Below, in pieces: positions 13,801-25,800 of a DNA stretch of 64,000 nucleotides; the stretch's first letter is position 1, and every line of letters starts with the position of its first letter. The stretch covers positions 744,858 to 808,857 of the forward strand of contig VKON01000103.1 in the NCBI GenBank assembly GCA_009741485.1. The letters are read 5' to 3'. Origin of the DNA: Malurus cyaneus samueli (lineage: Eukaryota; Chordata; Aves; Passeriformes; Maluridae). Position numbers and translations under genes: made by a program. The notes below the pieces were generated by a model, which searched no databases, was not told the origin of the DNA, and saw only the letters and a list, made by a program, of their open reading frames with translations.

Positions 13801-16800
13801 CAGATTTGTTCCTATAACCAGGATGGATTCTGGCTTCCCTGAGACACACCAGATTTGTTCCTATAACCAGGATGGGATTCTGGCTTCCCTGAGACACACC
13901 AGATTTGTATCCTATAACCAGGATGGGATTCTGGCTTCCCTGAGACACACCAGATTTGTATCCTATAACCAGGATGAGATTCTGGCTTCCCTGAGACACA
14001 CCAGATTTGTATCCTATAACCAGGATGGGATTCTGGCTTCCCTGAGACACACCAGATTTGTATCCTACAACCAAGATTCTGGCTTCCCTGAGACACACCA
14101 GATTTGTGTCCTACAACCAGGATGGGATTCTGGCTTCCCTGAGACACACCAGATTTGTATCCTATAACCAGGATGGGATTCTGCTTCCCTGAGACACACC
14201 AGATTTGTATCCTATAACCAGGATGGGATTCTGCTTCCCTGAGACACACCAGATTTGTATCCTACAACCAGGATTCTGGCTTCCCTGAGACACACCAGAT
14301 TTGTATCCTATAACCAGGATGGGATTCTGGCTTCCCTGAGCACGGGACAGCTGCAAAACTCCAGCAGGTACACACTGAATGCTGTTGGATTCAAGTTCCT
14401 ACTCTCACACAACTCCTCCCTGCATTCTTTGAACCCATTTTTTTAAAAGTTCTCCACTGTGCCTCACTCGGGGCACTGTCTGGCACACTTTCCTCTGCCC
14501 TTGCACCGAGGGACAAATGGGCCACAAACTGACACCACAACAAACACCCACTCCTGTAACATCCAAACATTTCAGTTTTCACGTGTATATTTTTAAAACA
14601 AAAAGAATCCCAAAGCCAAGTCCTTTGTACTTTGCAAGAGAAATTTCTTGATTGAAGGCACAATCACATTCACACAACACAACCACCCAACAAAGAGTGT
14701 CCTGGATTGTGCCAGGAATTATTTGGGAGGCACAAAGCCATAGTCAAAGCACATCTAGGGTTGGTACAGGAACAGAAAGCCACTGCCACCCAGAGCAGCA
14801 CTGCCACTGGCAAAGCAAACTCTGTCCCTTATGCCAGAGAGCTTCAGTGGGAATTGCTGTCTGCTCAACAAATAAAATGCAGCTCTGGAACAGCAAAGAG
14901 GTACAAACTGGAATTACTGCTGATAATTACCAATAAATGCACCTAAAAGGACCGTGGAGGTGAAATGTGTCTGTGCAGAAAGTTCACTTTTCAGCTGGAC
15001 AGGACACAGCTGCCAATCCTGACAGCACAGATTGCTGTGTTCACATCAGGCATGGCTGCTACCTTCTCTTTAGGGACAGTTTAGGCAAATTTCTAGAGAA
15101 AAATTGGCTTCTGCTTTCCAGTTCTACAGCACATTAATAGGAGGTTCCCCTAAGGCTCTCTCCCCTCTCAAAAAAAAAATGCTTTCTTAAAATTGACTGG
15201 AAGAAAGCAATGCCACACAGCAGCTCAGAACAAGAAACACATCATTGCTCTCCAAAATTGGCTGTAACTTTACATTTTAAAGTAGCTGATACACTGGAAA
15301 TGGACTGTCACAACATAAATCGTTTCCCTAGGATAATTCTAGGAAGTTTTTGAAATTTTACTGACAGCCATATCCATTGCAATGCGCTAAGGGGAAAGGC
15401 AGTAGCTGTTCACACAGGTCAGCTTTTCCATATCCTTTACACATTCAATAGCAGGACCCACACCCCACTAGAGGGTAATTCCATGAGATTTAATTTGTGT
15501 CTTGCCCCCAGTCATGTTCTGGAAAATTTTCTGTTACCATTTACTGTGAAGGATGACCTTGTTTCTTGGCCCAAACCTGAACTGTATTTAAAGACTAATT
15601 TAAAATTTTGCCATTGACTTTCATGAGTTTCCAAAAGACCTGCTTTGTTTGTTTTTGAAGAAGAAAAATGCAGACACCTTCATTTCAGGTGGAAAAATGC
15701 TTTCCTTCATTACAGTCTGCAGTGGAAAAAATATCCTTGAAAAAGTAAAATGTCGTGTTTGACACTGAAAACATCACATTGTCTGTAACTGTGCCCAGCA
15801 GAGCATCCCTGCATCTCTCACATGGGATCCTCTCATTTCTCAAATGCCCCTGAGCTGAGCTATATCTCACATAGACTAAATTTATGACACAAAATGCTGC
15901 ATGGGGAGAGCAACTAAGTTCATCAACAACAGCATCTATACTGCAAATTTCTGGCATTGATTTTTGAGGTTTATTTACAACTGCAGCTCTATTTTTTTTT
16001 GTATCTATGTATTGCATTGACAGTGGAGGATCTGCCTCTGGAACAACAGAAAACTGCACAAGGAAAGATCTTTTGCATCAACACATCTGCATGTTCTGCA
16101 GTAACATATAAAATGTAAGGTATTTAGCATTTACTCTACTCCCTCAACAAAAAAAAAAAATCAAATGGCAAAAATTAAATCACATAGCCTGAAACTGTTG
16201 ATTGAAATAAAGAAAAAATGTCTTTATATGGTAATTTTCTCAAATAAAAAGAAGGGGAAAGCTCTTAAGTGAAACAAAAATGGATATAGAACAGAACTTG
16301 ATACAGTAATTAATTTCAACTTACTACTTGTTCAACTTCAAAGCCATAGGAAAACAGAAGGCATTTAAATAAAACTTCTTAATTCTATAACTCCTACATG
16401 AATTAGATACATTTAACCTGTCTAACCAGTTACTCAGCCATGTCCAAATAAGCACAGTTCAAACAAAACACAATAGTTTCATTTTACATGCTGCCACGTA
16501 CAGGATTATGCAACCAGCCAGTAAACTTTTCTGCAACAGTAAAACAAGAAATATTTATTGGGGGGGGGGGGGGGAGAAGAAAAGAGGTGTAAAGCATGAT
16601 GAGAACAATAAAACAATAAAAGAAGCACTTTTTCCTCCCTATTTTCTCCTGTGGCAGACAAGCTGACCATGGGTGCTCACCCCTGTGCTGGAGGAGGCTG
16701 ACAGGGAGCTCTGCCATCCATTTTTACCTGTTGAAGCATTTCTTCTGTCGCATTCAGCTTCAGCTGATGCCCCTCCAGACAGATTTCCAAGTCCCGGATT

Positions 16801-19800
16801 TTCTCTCCTTGGGCTTCCACCTGGTCTGTGAGAACACTCACCTGTAATGTGAGAGCAGAGGCACAACGCTGCCCAACTGACTGTAAAGAAGCTTCAATTA
16901 CCTTATACATATAACATCCAAATGCACGTTTTAACAAGAAGCTCTCCTTTAAAGCCCTCAAAGCTTTAATATTCTGGTGCACTGCAGCAACCTGCCCTGC
17001 CAAGACAGACGATTTTGCAGTCTTACCTCGATTTTGTTCCAACCCCGCCCTGTCATCTCCCCTCCCCTGCAACTGTTCTGATATAAAAAAGAAAGGGCAT
17101 TTCAAGAAGAGGTGGAATGCTGCCTATAGGTAGCTTGGGTCCTTTCATGCAAAAGTCTGGAAAACTGGAAAGGAGCAAACAAGAACAGAGGATTCTGGAA
17201 ATACTTTATGTGGTTTTGGAGCACGCATCGCCATTTCAGGTTCTGCTGGCATTGCACTCCCTCAAACAGATAAGCAGGAAAACTTCTCACCCCAGACCCA
17301 ACTGATTACTTTAGTCCTCACAAGAACAAACCCCAGCTCACCTACTGATAAAGAGTTCTGAAGTTATAAAGAATGTAAAGAGTAAAAGGCAAGTTTTAGC
17401 AGTGGCAAAGTTGAGAGATGAGAGGAAGCAGTGGGTGGAGGCAGATGGAGGGGGACACATCCAAACTGGAGGAGAAATCCCTGCAGGAAGTCTGTTGCTT
17501 GCCTACTTTGTTTTGTTCTCATTAAATAAAAGATGACACACAAAAAACCCATTTGAGGGCAGAAGGCAAGATGAAACAAACTGAATCCTCTCCTTCAGTG
17601 TGGTGCAGGTTCCAAAGAAAGAAAACCAGTTTAGTTTAGAGCATCAGGTTGGGTTTAAACAGCATTGCAACCTGGAAGGAAAACTTTGTACATTAAATGT
17701 GGCCTGCAAAGGAATTTGGGAAAAGCTTAGCAGCTTTGGGAGCATTTGTGGAGTGTTCCAGCAGTTGGGCTGAGAGGCACATCAGCCACTTTGAGCTCAT
17801 ATTTTCCCCTCTGTCCAGGATCACATCTGCCAGAGTCTTCAAGGAATCCACAGGCAGAACACAATCCCAGTTTATGCTACGCTGGCAATTCCATTTTGCT
17901 TTAGGAGTGCAACGCCTGCAAGGCTCAACCTGCAGGTAATGCATTTTCTGTAAAAGTGAGGTGTACTGAACATTGAGCTAAAAATCAAGTGTTAGAAAGG
18001 TTGAAATGTCTGAAGCAAGACTGCAGAACCCCCAGCCTCATATTCCCCACCAATTCCTGCTGTGGGCCACTCATTGTCCCAGTTTGGAACAGAGGTGCTC
18101 TCCTCCCATTCCTTCTCATCCTTCCTGCCAGAGCTCACACCCACAGCCAGATTTGTACCAGATTTGTACCACATTTGTACCAGCAGACTGCCCCAGACCT
18201 GTAACCCCAGCATGGGGCTGCCTGTGCTCCTGATCCAACTGCCTGCACAGCAGAACTGGAGTAACCCAGGTGCTCATTCCAGCTCTGCCTTGGCACCTTT
18301 GCTGCTCTTGTTGTTGATGTTCATCTTCCAGACTGAGGTTTTTGTCTGTCTTATTTGCAGTTCCACAGCAATGCTGTGCAGTGGCAAAGGAAAACGTGTA
18401 AATATTGACTAAGCCTTTGGGTTTGATGGGGGTGGAAGTGATGGGTGTGAAAGACAAGAGAGAGATGTTTCCTAATTCTGATTTTATTCCTTCTAAGAGA
18501 AACTCTAGGCAGTCTCCAAAGCCTTTCATAAACCCCCCTTTTCTGTGCATTTGGCTGGCTGTGTTCTTGGGTACGTGCTTGTGTGGATGAAGCAACAGTG
18601 ACTGAAAACCTGCAGGACAGAGACAGCAAAAGCACATCCTGAGCACCAAACTGGGGTAATCTGCAGGAATTTATATATAAATAAATAAATATCAGCGCTG
18701 GTCCTGTCAGATGACAAAAGCTGACACACAGACACACAGCACGGGACTGCACAGAGAAGTGAGAAAAAAGGAGACCCCAAAAAAGGAGATCCCCAAAGCC
18801 ACAAAAGCACCAATTTCACCCTCAGCTGTGGCCTCCAAATTGTCTCTCCACTCATGATGTCAATGTGCAGCATGAAAAGTTGTTTGCTTATTGTTAATAG
18901 AACCAAGGTTTTAGACTTCACAACCACTTGATTAATAAAAGGTGCTCCAATAAATATCACTTGTAAAGGGAATTTGTAGCACACACTTAAACTCCAACCA
19001 AATTTTCTTTTTCAGTCAGGTTTGGTTTTTTTTTTAAAAAAAAGAATATTTTTAAAAAAATACTTGAAAAAAAAATTTCCAGCCAAGCCAAAGCTTGTGT
19101 CTGAAAACATTTGCTGTTTATTTAACAACAGCAGTGAAACTTCTGCTTAGTAAATGAGCACAAGTGTGAGCAGAACACACAGGATAAGACATGTTTACAG
19201 AAACTTGTGACTGGAAAGCAGGGAGAACACCTACCCAAAACACTGCAGTTGTGTTTGATATAAACACAGATGCATTTGAAAGCATGAGGGGAAAGGATAT
19301 GCCATGAGCATTTAAATAATCTCCAGCTTCAGTTTTAAAAAGCATAGTTGCTGGTTTAGTACTAGCAAAGCTAGTTTGCTAGTTTATACTAGCAAAAATT
19401 CAGAATTTTTTTTTTATAAATTGTACAACATGTGTTTTCTCCAGGAAGAAAACTTACATGGAACAAAGGATTTGTTTGAAAAAAGCTTGGTAAACTGAGA
19501 AACAGGAAACCTGGAGGAGCTTAGACATGTATTTTACTGTCAATTTTTCTCTATCCTTGTTTTCCAGCCCCTTAAGCATTTTGATGATGTAAACAATTTT
19601 GGTAGAGAGTGTAACCAGGAAAAATAGCAGCTCTGTCTACCTCAGGTCTGGTGGGTCATTAGAAATGGTGGCACAGAGAACCCAGAACATTGGCACAACC
19701 AGAGAATCACCTCACTGCAGTGTCCTGGCACTCCACAGGATCATTTTTAATCCATTTACCATTCTCCCCCCTCTCACTGCTGTTCCACCTCTCTCCTCTA

Positions 19801-22800
19801 TCCCAGCACAAAATCAACCAGAGGCATCGTCCCGATTATTAATGAATTCCTGGTAAACCACCACTCACATCCTGGTGATCTGCAAACATATTTCAACAGA
19901 AATACCCTACCACTCCAACTTTATACCCTGAATGTCAACTGTGCCAAAAACATTCTTTCTTTTGCACGTACCTGCAGGATGAGCGACTCTTTATCTCCTT
20001 CTAATCGTGCCAGCCTTTCTTGATATGTTTCATTATTGGATGAGTGATGGTTCACCTGTGACTGGCAGAAAAAAAGTGCTATGAGAGTTTGTATTAATAT
20101 TTCAAGCAATAGTTAACAAAAATTTTATTTATATTAAGCCATTTTTACAAAAAATTTGAAAAAAATTGTGTATTGACCAGAACTGTTTCTTTCATATGCA
20201 CTAGGCCTTTGGATTGTACCTTTTTTTAGATGGATTTTGAATGCTCTCTCATTTCCAGCAACCAAGAGAGGTATAGGAACAGACTGATATTTTCTAGAAA
20301 ATTATAATTTCAATGAAACATACCATCTTATCAAAACGAATCCCATTTAATTTGAAATATCTAGTCTCTGCAGTGTCTTGCCAGAATCAAGGAATCTTGT
20401 GTTTACTTTAAGTAGTAAAAATTGCCATAGGTATATTATTCCTAGAAATGACTGAAAAACAAGTAGAAGTGTTTTGTGTGCCATTAAAAATTTATTTAAA
20501 TTATCAAATTCTTAAAAGAATGACTCCAGCTATACAATCACTGATTGGATTTCAAAATGGCTCTAGGGAGCAAAATCATCTAAAACATGGCTTGTCCTTA
20601 ACTATTGTGTCCCATTTCCTATGATTTTTTATACTTTATATAAAGAAAAAAAAAATCTGCAGATTTACAGAAGAGTCTCGTGGTTCATGCTGCCACCGAA
20701 ACATTGTGGGGATGGAGCTGTTTGCTCAGAGCACCCAGAGTAACCCGAGCCCCCAGAGTTCATTCCCAGCTCTGTTTCTGCCAGGGAATCCAACACTCAC
20801 TGGAGCTCCCTCCAACTGCAGCTGACTGCTCATTTATAGCTCCTTGCACAATGGCACCAATATAGAATTATAATCCTCCTCCCCAACTGTCCTTTCTTCT
20901 TCAGCTGAACATTTGTGGATAGAATTAAAAAAAATTAAATACATTTATGGCTTCTTGATCTACACTGCCTGTCCACTTCACCAGAAACCACCAGGGGCAC
21001 AGAGCCTGCAGGGTCACATTTCAACACAAGAAAATATTGGCTGTACACTCTTCCCAGCCTGTTTGGAGCTGATCATATTTAGAAAAGCATGGTTTTCCCA
21101 CCTCTGCAGTGCTCTTTTTGGTCAGTAGAATCACATTCTGAGTCACAAGGAGTTGTATTATGAAGTGATGATTGAGCAGCTTACACAGTAAACATTTTTA
21201 TTTGCATCTGACTGCGGATGCAATACAAATTTAATCTCTTGGCATGTTAGCTGTGCCTCAGATCCACACCCATGTGAACACATGTGCATTCCCTCAGTTA
21301 CCTGAGAGGAGGAGGAGAAGGCTGAACATGACTCCTGGATCTATAATTCTTGCCTTTCATCTGAAGGCAATTAGTAAACCAACAGCAGGATTTTTTATTT
21401 GCCATTGTTACTGGTTGGTTAACGTGAAAGTGGCAGTCACTTGGAAAAAGCTGACAGTGCACAGCCTAAAACTTAGCAAAGTCAGAGCTAGGTAAATTTT
21501 GGTACTCCTTAAAACAAAAGAATTTTAAACAAATAGATTTATTTCATCTGGATAATTTTTCTAAAAATTAATACTTTTTTTTTCCCCTTCCAGTCAGTTA
21601 TATGTCTTAAAAGAAAATATCCTTGCAGAAGTCAACCTTCAATATCTTGAATTTAATGGCTACATGATGGCTTTGATCTCTGCACCTCTTGCTAGTACAG
21701 GTTCTGAATCTCCTCCAGAAGAAAGGAAGGCATTAGAACAACGTACACCAATTTCAGCTCAGCCATCAGCTCTGTGCCACACTGTCTGCAGTAAATATTG
21801 GCATTTATATTAATCACTTTTGGCTATAACTACGTGCCAAAATGTGGGTTGTGCCATGTTTATTTGGAATGGTGTGTTCCAGTTAAGGGTGGAACAGGAT
21901 GACCTGAAATTGTGTGAACCCTCGAACCCAAATCCCTCGGGAGAACCAAAGGGCTTCTCACAAGACTCCTGCTCCAAACCAGACCCTCCATTCTAAGCAG
22001 CTGAAAATAGCAGTTGTTTCTGTTGTTTTGCCTGCCTGCATCTCGTGATTTTTGTTTGTGTTGCTGCCCTAAGCCAGTCCAAGCCACAGATACCACACAA
22101 ATCCAGCCCAGCCAAGCCCTGCAACATCAAAACCCATCTGGCTCTCTGAAGTGATTCCTGCTAATGATGAAATTTGAGCCAGCTCTGGCCTCCTTTACCA
22201 AGGCTTTATGGAAGCCTGTTGCAGTTACTCTCTGTTAAATGCCATGTGTTACTCTGAAAGCAACTCATAATTTTATCATCAGGAAAAGTGCAACAGTTTA
22301 TGATTGCAGGAACTGAAATCTTTATAAGCTGCAACAATCAGTGCCAGATGAGAGACACTGGGATTCCTGAAAGGGAGAATTGAACAAGCAACTTAGATTG
22401 TTCCAAATTTTTTTTCCCCCCTAAATCACTTGGCAAAGGAATTTGGGTGCAGTCTACTTAGATTCTCCAGGGAACAAAGCAAGATCATTTTCAATCCTTC
22501 TCCCTTCCCCCACAAGTTCTCACCCCTTTAAAGAGGCTGCAAGGAAAAGCAGCAATATCGATATTCTCCTTTATGTACCTGACAGAAAGGGAATTACATG
22601 AAAATCAGCAAGAGCATCATTAACTCCTGTAAATCTTGTGCTCCATTTGAAAATCTTGTGCTCCATTTGAACACCTCTAGCCACAAGCTGAGAGCAGCAC
22701 ACCTTTTTATTATATTATATATAATATATATATTTATATGTTATATATTTAATAGATATAATATTATTATATATTAATATAATATTATTATATTACCTTT

Positions 22801-25800
22801 GGGAGCAAACCTGTCTTTACAGAAATGAAATTTGCACCAGGAAGCACAGTGGCAGCCACACCATATCCACAACCTCATTTAAATGGCAAATCAACATGTG
22901 AGCTCAAAATGCACTTTTAAAAAGAGGTAATTAGATGTAACTGCACAGAGCACAGGTTAAACTAACAGTATAATGTTACAAACAGCCACTTCCTGTTGTC
23001 TCTCCTCCTTCACTATCCACTCACCCCTTAATCCCCTCCACAGGCACTCCAGAAATGTGAAAGTTTCCAGAATCTGATGCAAATATTTGGTAAATTAACT
23101 TCAGGATTTTCAGGCTCTTATTAAAGACAGACACATCATTAATATTTACACTTATTCAAGAAAGTACTCAAATTAAAGTTCCCAATCACATTTCACATAA
23201 GCATTGGCTGCTATTTCATATTTCTACAACTAGTAAAAAACAAGAGTGCATGTGCATGTGTATCCAGGTGAAAATTTGCAGGAAAAGTACACACAGGTCA
23301 AAATAGATTTTAAGAGAATATGGAGAGGATGAGCTTCTTTCGTGACACACAATCAAATTCATATTCTAATTTAAAAACCAGCCTGCTGCGAGGGATCCAT
23401 TCACAGATTTTTCTAACACTAGGACATAAAAATCTAAAAGCTGACAAAAACAAAGTGATTTTTTTCAAAGTGATGAGAGAGCTGCACAAATTTTTTTTTT
23501 TAAGAAAGGAAGAAAAAAAAACAGTCTTATGCAGTTAATCTATGTTTTGGCAGTTCATCAACAAAACTGACCAAATTAATAGCATTGCATTGCTTTTTCA
23601 AACCCCATCTTTTCACCAGAGTAACATGCACGGAAGAAAACCAGCACCATTTTTACCCGAGACAAAGGCATCCCGAAAGGTCTCACACAGTTACCCCGAT
23701 GAAGAATCACTTAAGTGGAGAGAAGGAAAGTTTTCACTTTAAAGCACACCATGGTAAACAAGATCCTCTCCCTGCTTTTGCTGTAGTTACCATGCAGGAT
23801 TTGCTTTGTTGTGCTGCAGTCCCCCGAAAGCACAGGCTCTTGCCAGAATCTATTGCCATTTGCTCCAAGTTTGATCCTACAGTTTCATTTTTAAAGACAA
23901 AGACAGCTGATTTTCTCCCCCCTCCCTAAGCCTCCTCCTCCTACACCCAGGCACGTCTTTAATTCACTCCTCCTGAAGAAACTCACACCATTTAAAGTCT
24001 CAGGCACCCAATGAGTTTCCCTTTGCAAAGCTGAGAATCCTCGCGGAGATTTTGCTAAATATGCATTTTGAAAGAGAAAAAACAAACCCCAGCAAATGAC
24101 TTACTCTCTTTAGCCACGTGAAGTGCTTGTAGATATCAATCTCACCATCCATGCTTTGGGCCCATCTCAGCAGTCACATTCCCAGGCTTAAAAGAAACTT
24201 TTGGAAGCAAGAGCTCTGCTTTGTTCCACAGGATGTAGCTGTGATTTCTTCCCCTTTCAACCCTCCACTTCTAAAATCTTCACTGCCTGCTCATATTTTA
24301 AGCTGAATCCCCTGATCCTGTCTCAGTCTTATCCCAGAGGCTTCTCACAGATGTATATATAACTCACAACTGTATAAACCTCAGGCTCCCCCCAAAACAT
24401 CTGGTTTTTTAAACAGCGGATCGGTTAGCAGCAAGAACAATGCGACCCTAAAAACATTAAAAATATAACTTGCTAAATGATCTTTAAAAAAAGGATCTTT
24501 CAAGAACAGTGTAAATCTGCAGGAACTGTTCCCCTTTAATGTCGAATAACAAGCTAAAAATTATTAAGCTGTCACTGAGAAAGTATTTTCAAGCAATGCT
24601 TTCTCTGGCTTTCTGTTTCAAGAGTGGCTGGAACTCATTACCAAAGCCCCCTATTTCCTGTCTCTGTTTTATTCCCTGTTTATCGTAACACTACTCAGCC
24701 TTCTCAATTTATTTCAGGCTCAGACTAAACCTAAAAATAAGTTCTGCTCTTTGAATTACTTGCCTGTGCTCTCAAAAGACATTATAAAAGGGGAGGAATT
24801 CACGGCCGATCTCGTGAATAAGACAATGATCCCATAAATACCACTATTGCCAAAGAGGCGATTTTCCATCCTGACAGAGGATGATGATAGCCTTCCAAGA
24901 TATTTGTCTGTTCCTGCTGGAGCTGGAATCTCAGCGCATGGCAACTTTTCAGACTTGCAACACCACGATAAAAGCATGTGCAACGCAAGGCTCTGGCGGG
25001 AGGGGAGGTTTAGGAGCTCCCTGCTTTTGTGGTGTCCTCTGGTGCCGTCACACTGCAGCTATCTATCCCTCACTTCTCATTTTTCCCAATAAACCCCAGC
25101 TCAGAGTGGCTTTGGCCTTCAACCAGGCAGCAGATTGCTACACACACAAGGACAACTGCCTGGGCAGTGTCCCTGCAAACCCAGAGCAGCTGTCCCCACG
25201 GAATCTTCGGGATGATCCCAAACATTTATCTCCTCATTGCCTTCAGATCCTGCAGCCAGACCCAGCAGCAAAACAGCAGCTGGGAAGAGCCAGTGCCAAA
25301 GCTGCCCGTGGTACTAATGGTAGATCCAAAGGACTTGAATCTGAAGCTGTGTAAAGCCCTGAAAAGCCTTTCTCATAGGGACCTGCCTCACGTAGGCATC
25401 TACCCACATTCCAGACTGTGGAAATCACAGACATGCAAGAAAATGTCTTCAAGGGGATGTGGGTTTTTAATACTTCAACCATTCTTGGTCCTTTTGACCT
25501 GATGGAGCCCTGAGAACCTCCCACAACACAAACGAAGAGGGAAGGATATAAACCTAGACTTTCAGTTCCCTTCATGTATTTATTATCTGTTCTTAAAGTC
25601 ACATGATAAGAAAAACATGACAGTTTTTAGCAAGTTAGAGCTACAAGTCTTCTGAAGTTGCTGGGATACCTAAAATCAGCAGTAAATGTGATGAGAAAAG
25701 AACTGTCCATTTCCAAAGGCAATGCTACAGGACAGGTCTGGAGGGGACTTGGGTTGCCCCATGCATGGAATATTCTTATTCTATGCTGATTGGTTTAAAG

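Larger units (their letters stand above)
9631..16727. other. PPFIBP2 intron, repeat-rich
   Basis: This 7.1-kb intron contains a 40-base-period duplication (10165-10226), a 163-base tandem duplication (12347-12675), the 50-bp minisatellite (13545-14341) and a G15 run (16560-16574). No exon was recognised. Open frames over the minisatellite are repeat artefacts. Confidence 0.75.

Noticed and set aside
13473..14356. Long repetitive frames on both strands, looking like a repeat protein
   Set aside because: The unit is not a multiple of three in all copies, so frames drift. The array is intronic minisatellite, not a gene. It is not a CRISPR array either: the whole unit repeats and there are no unique spacers.
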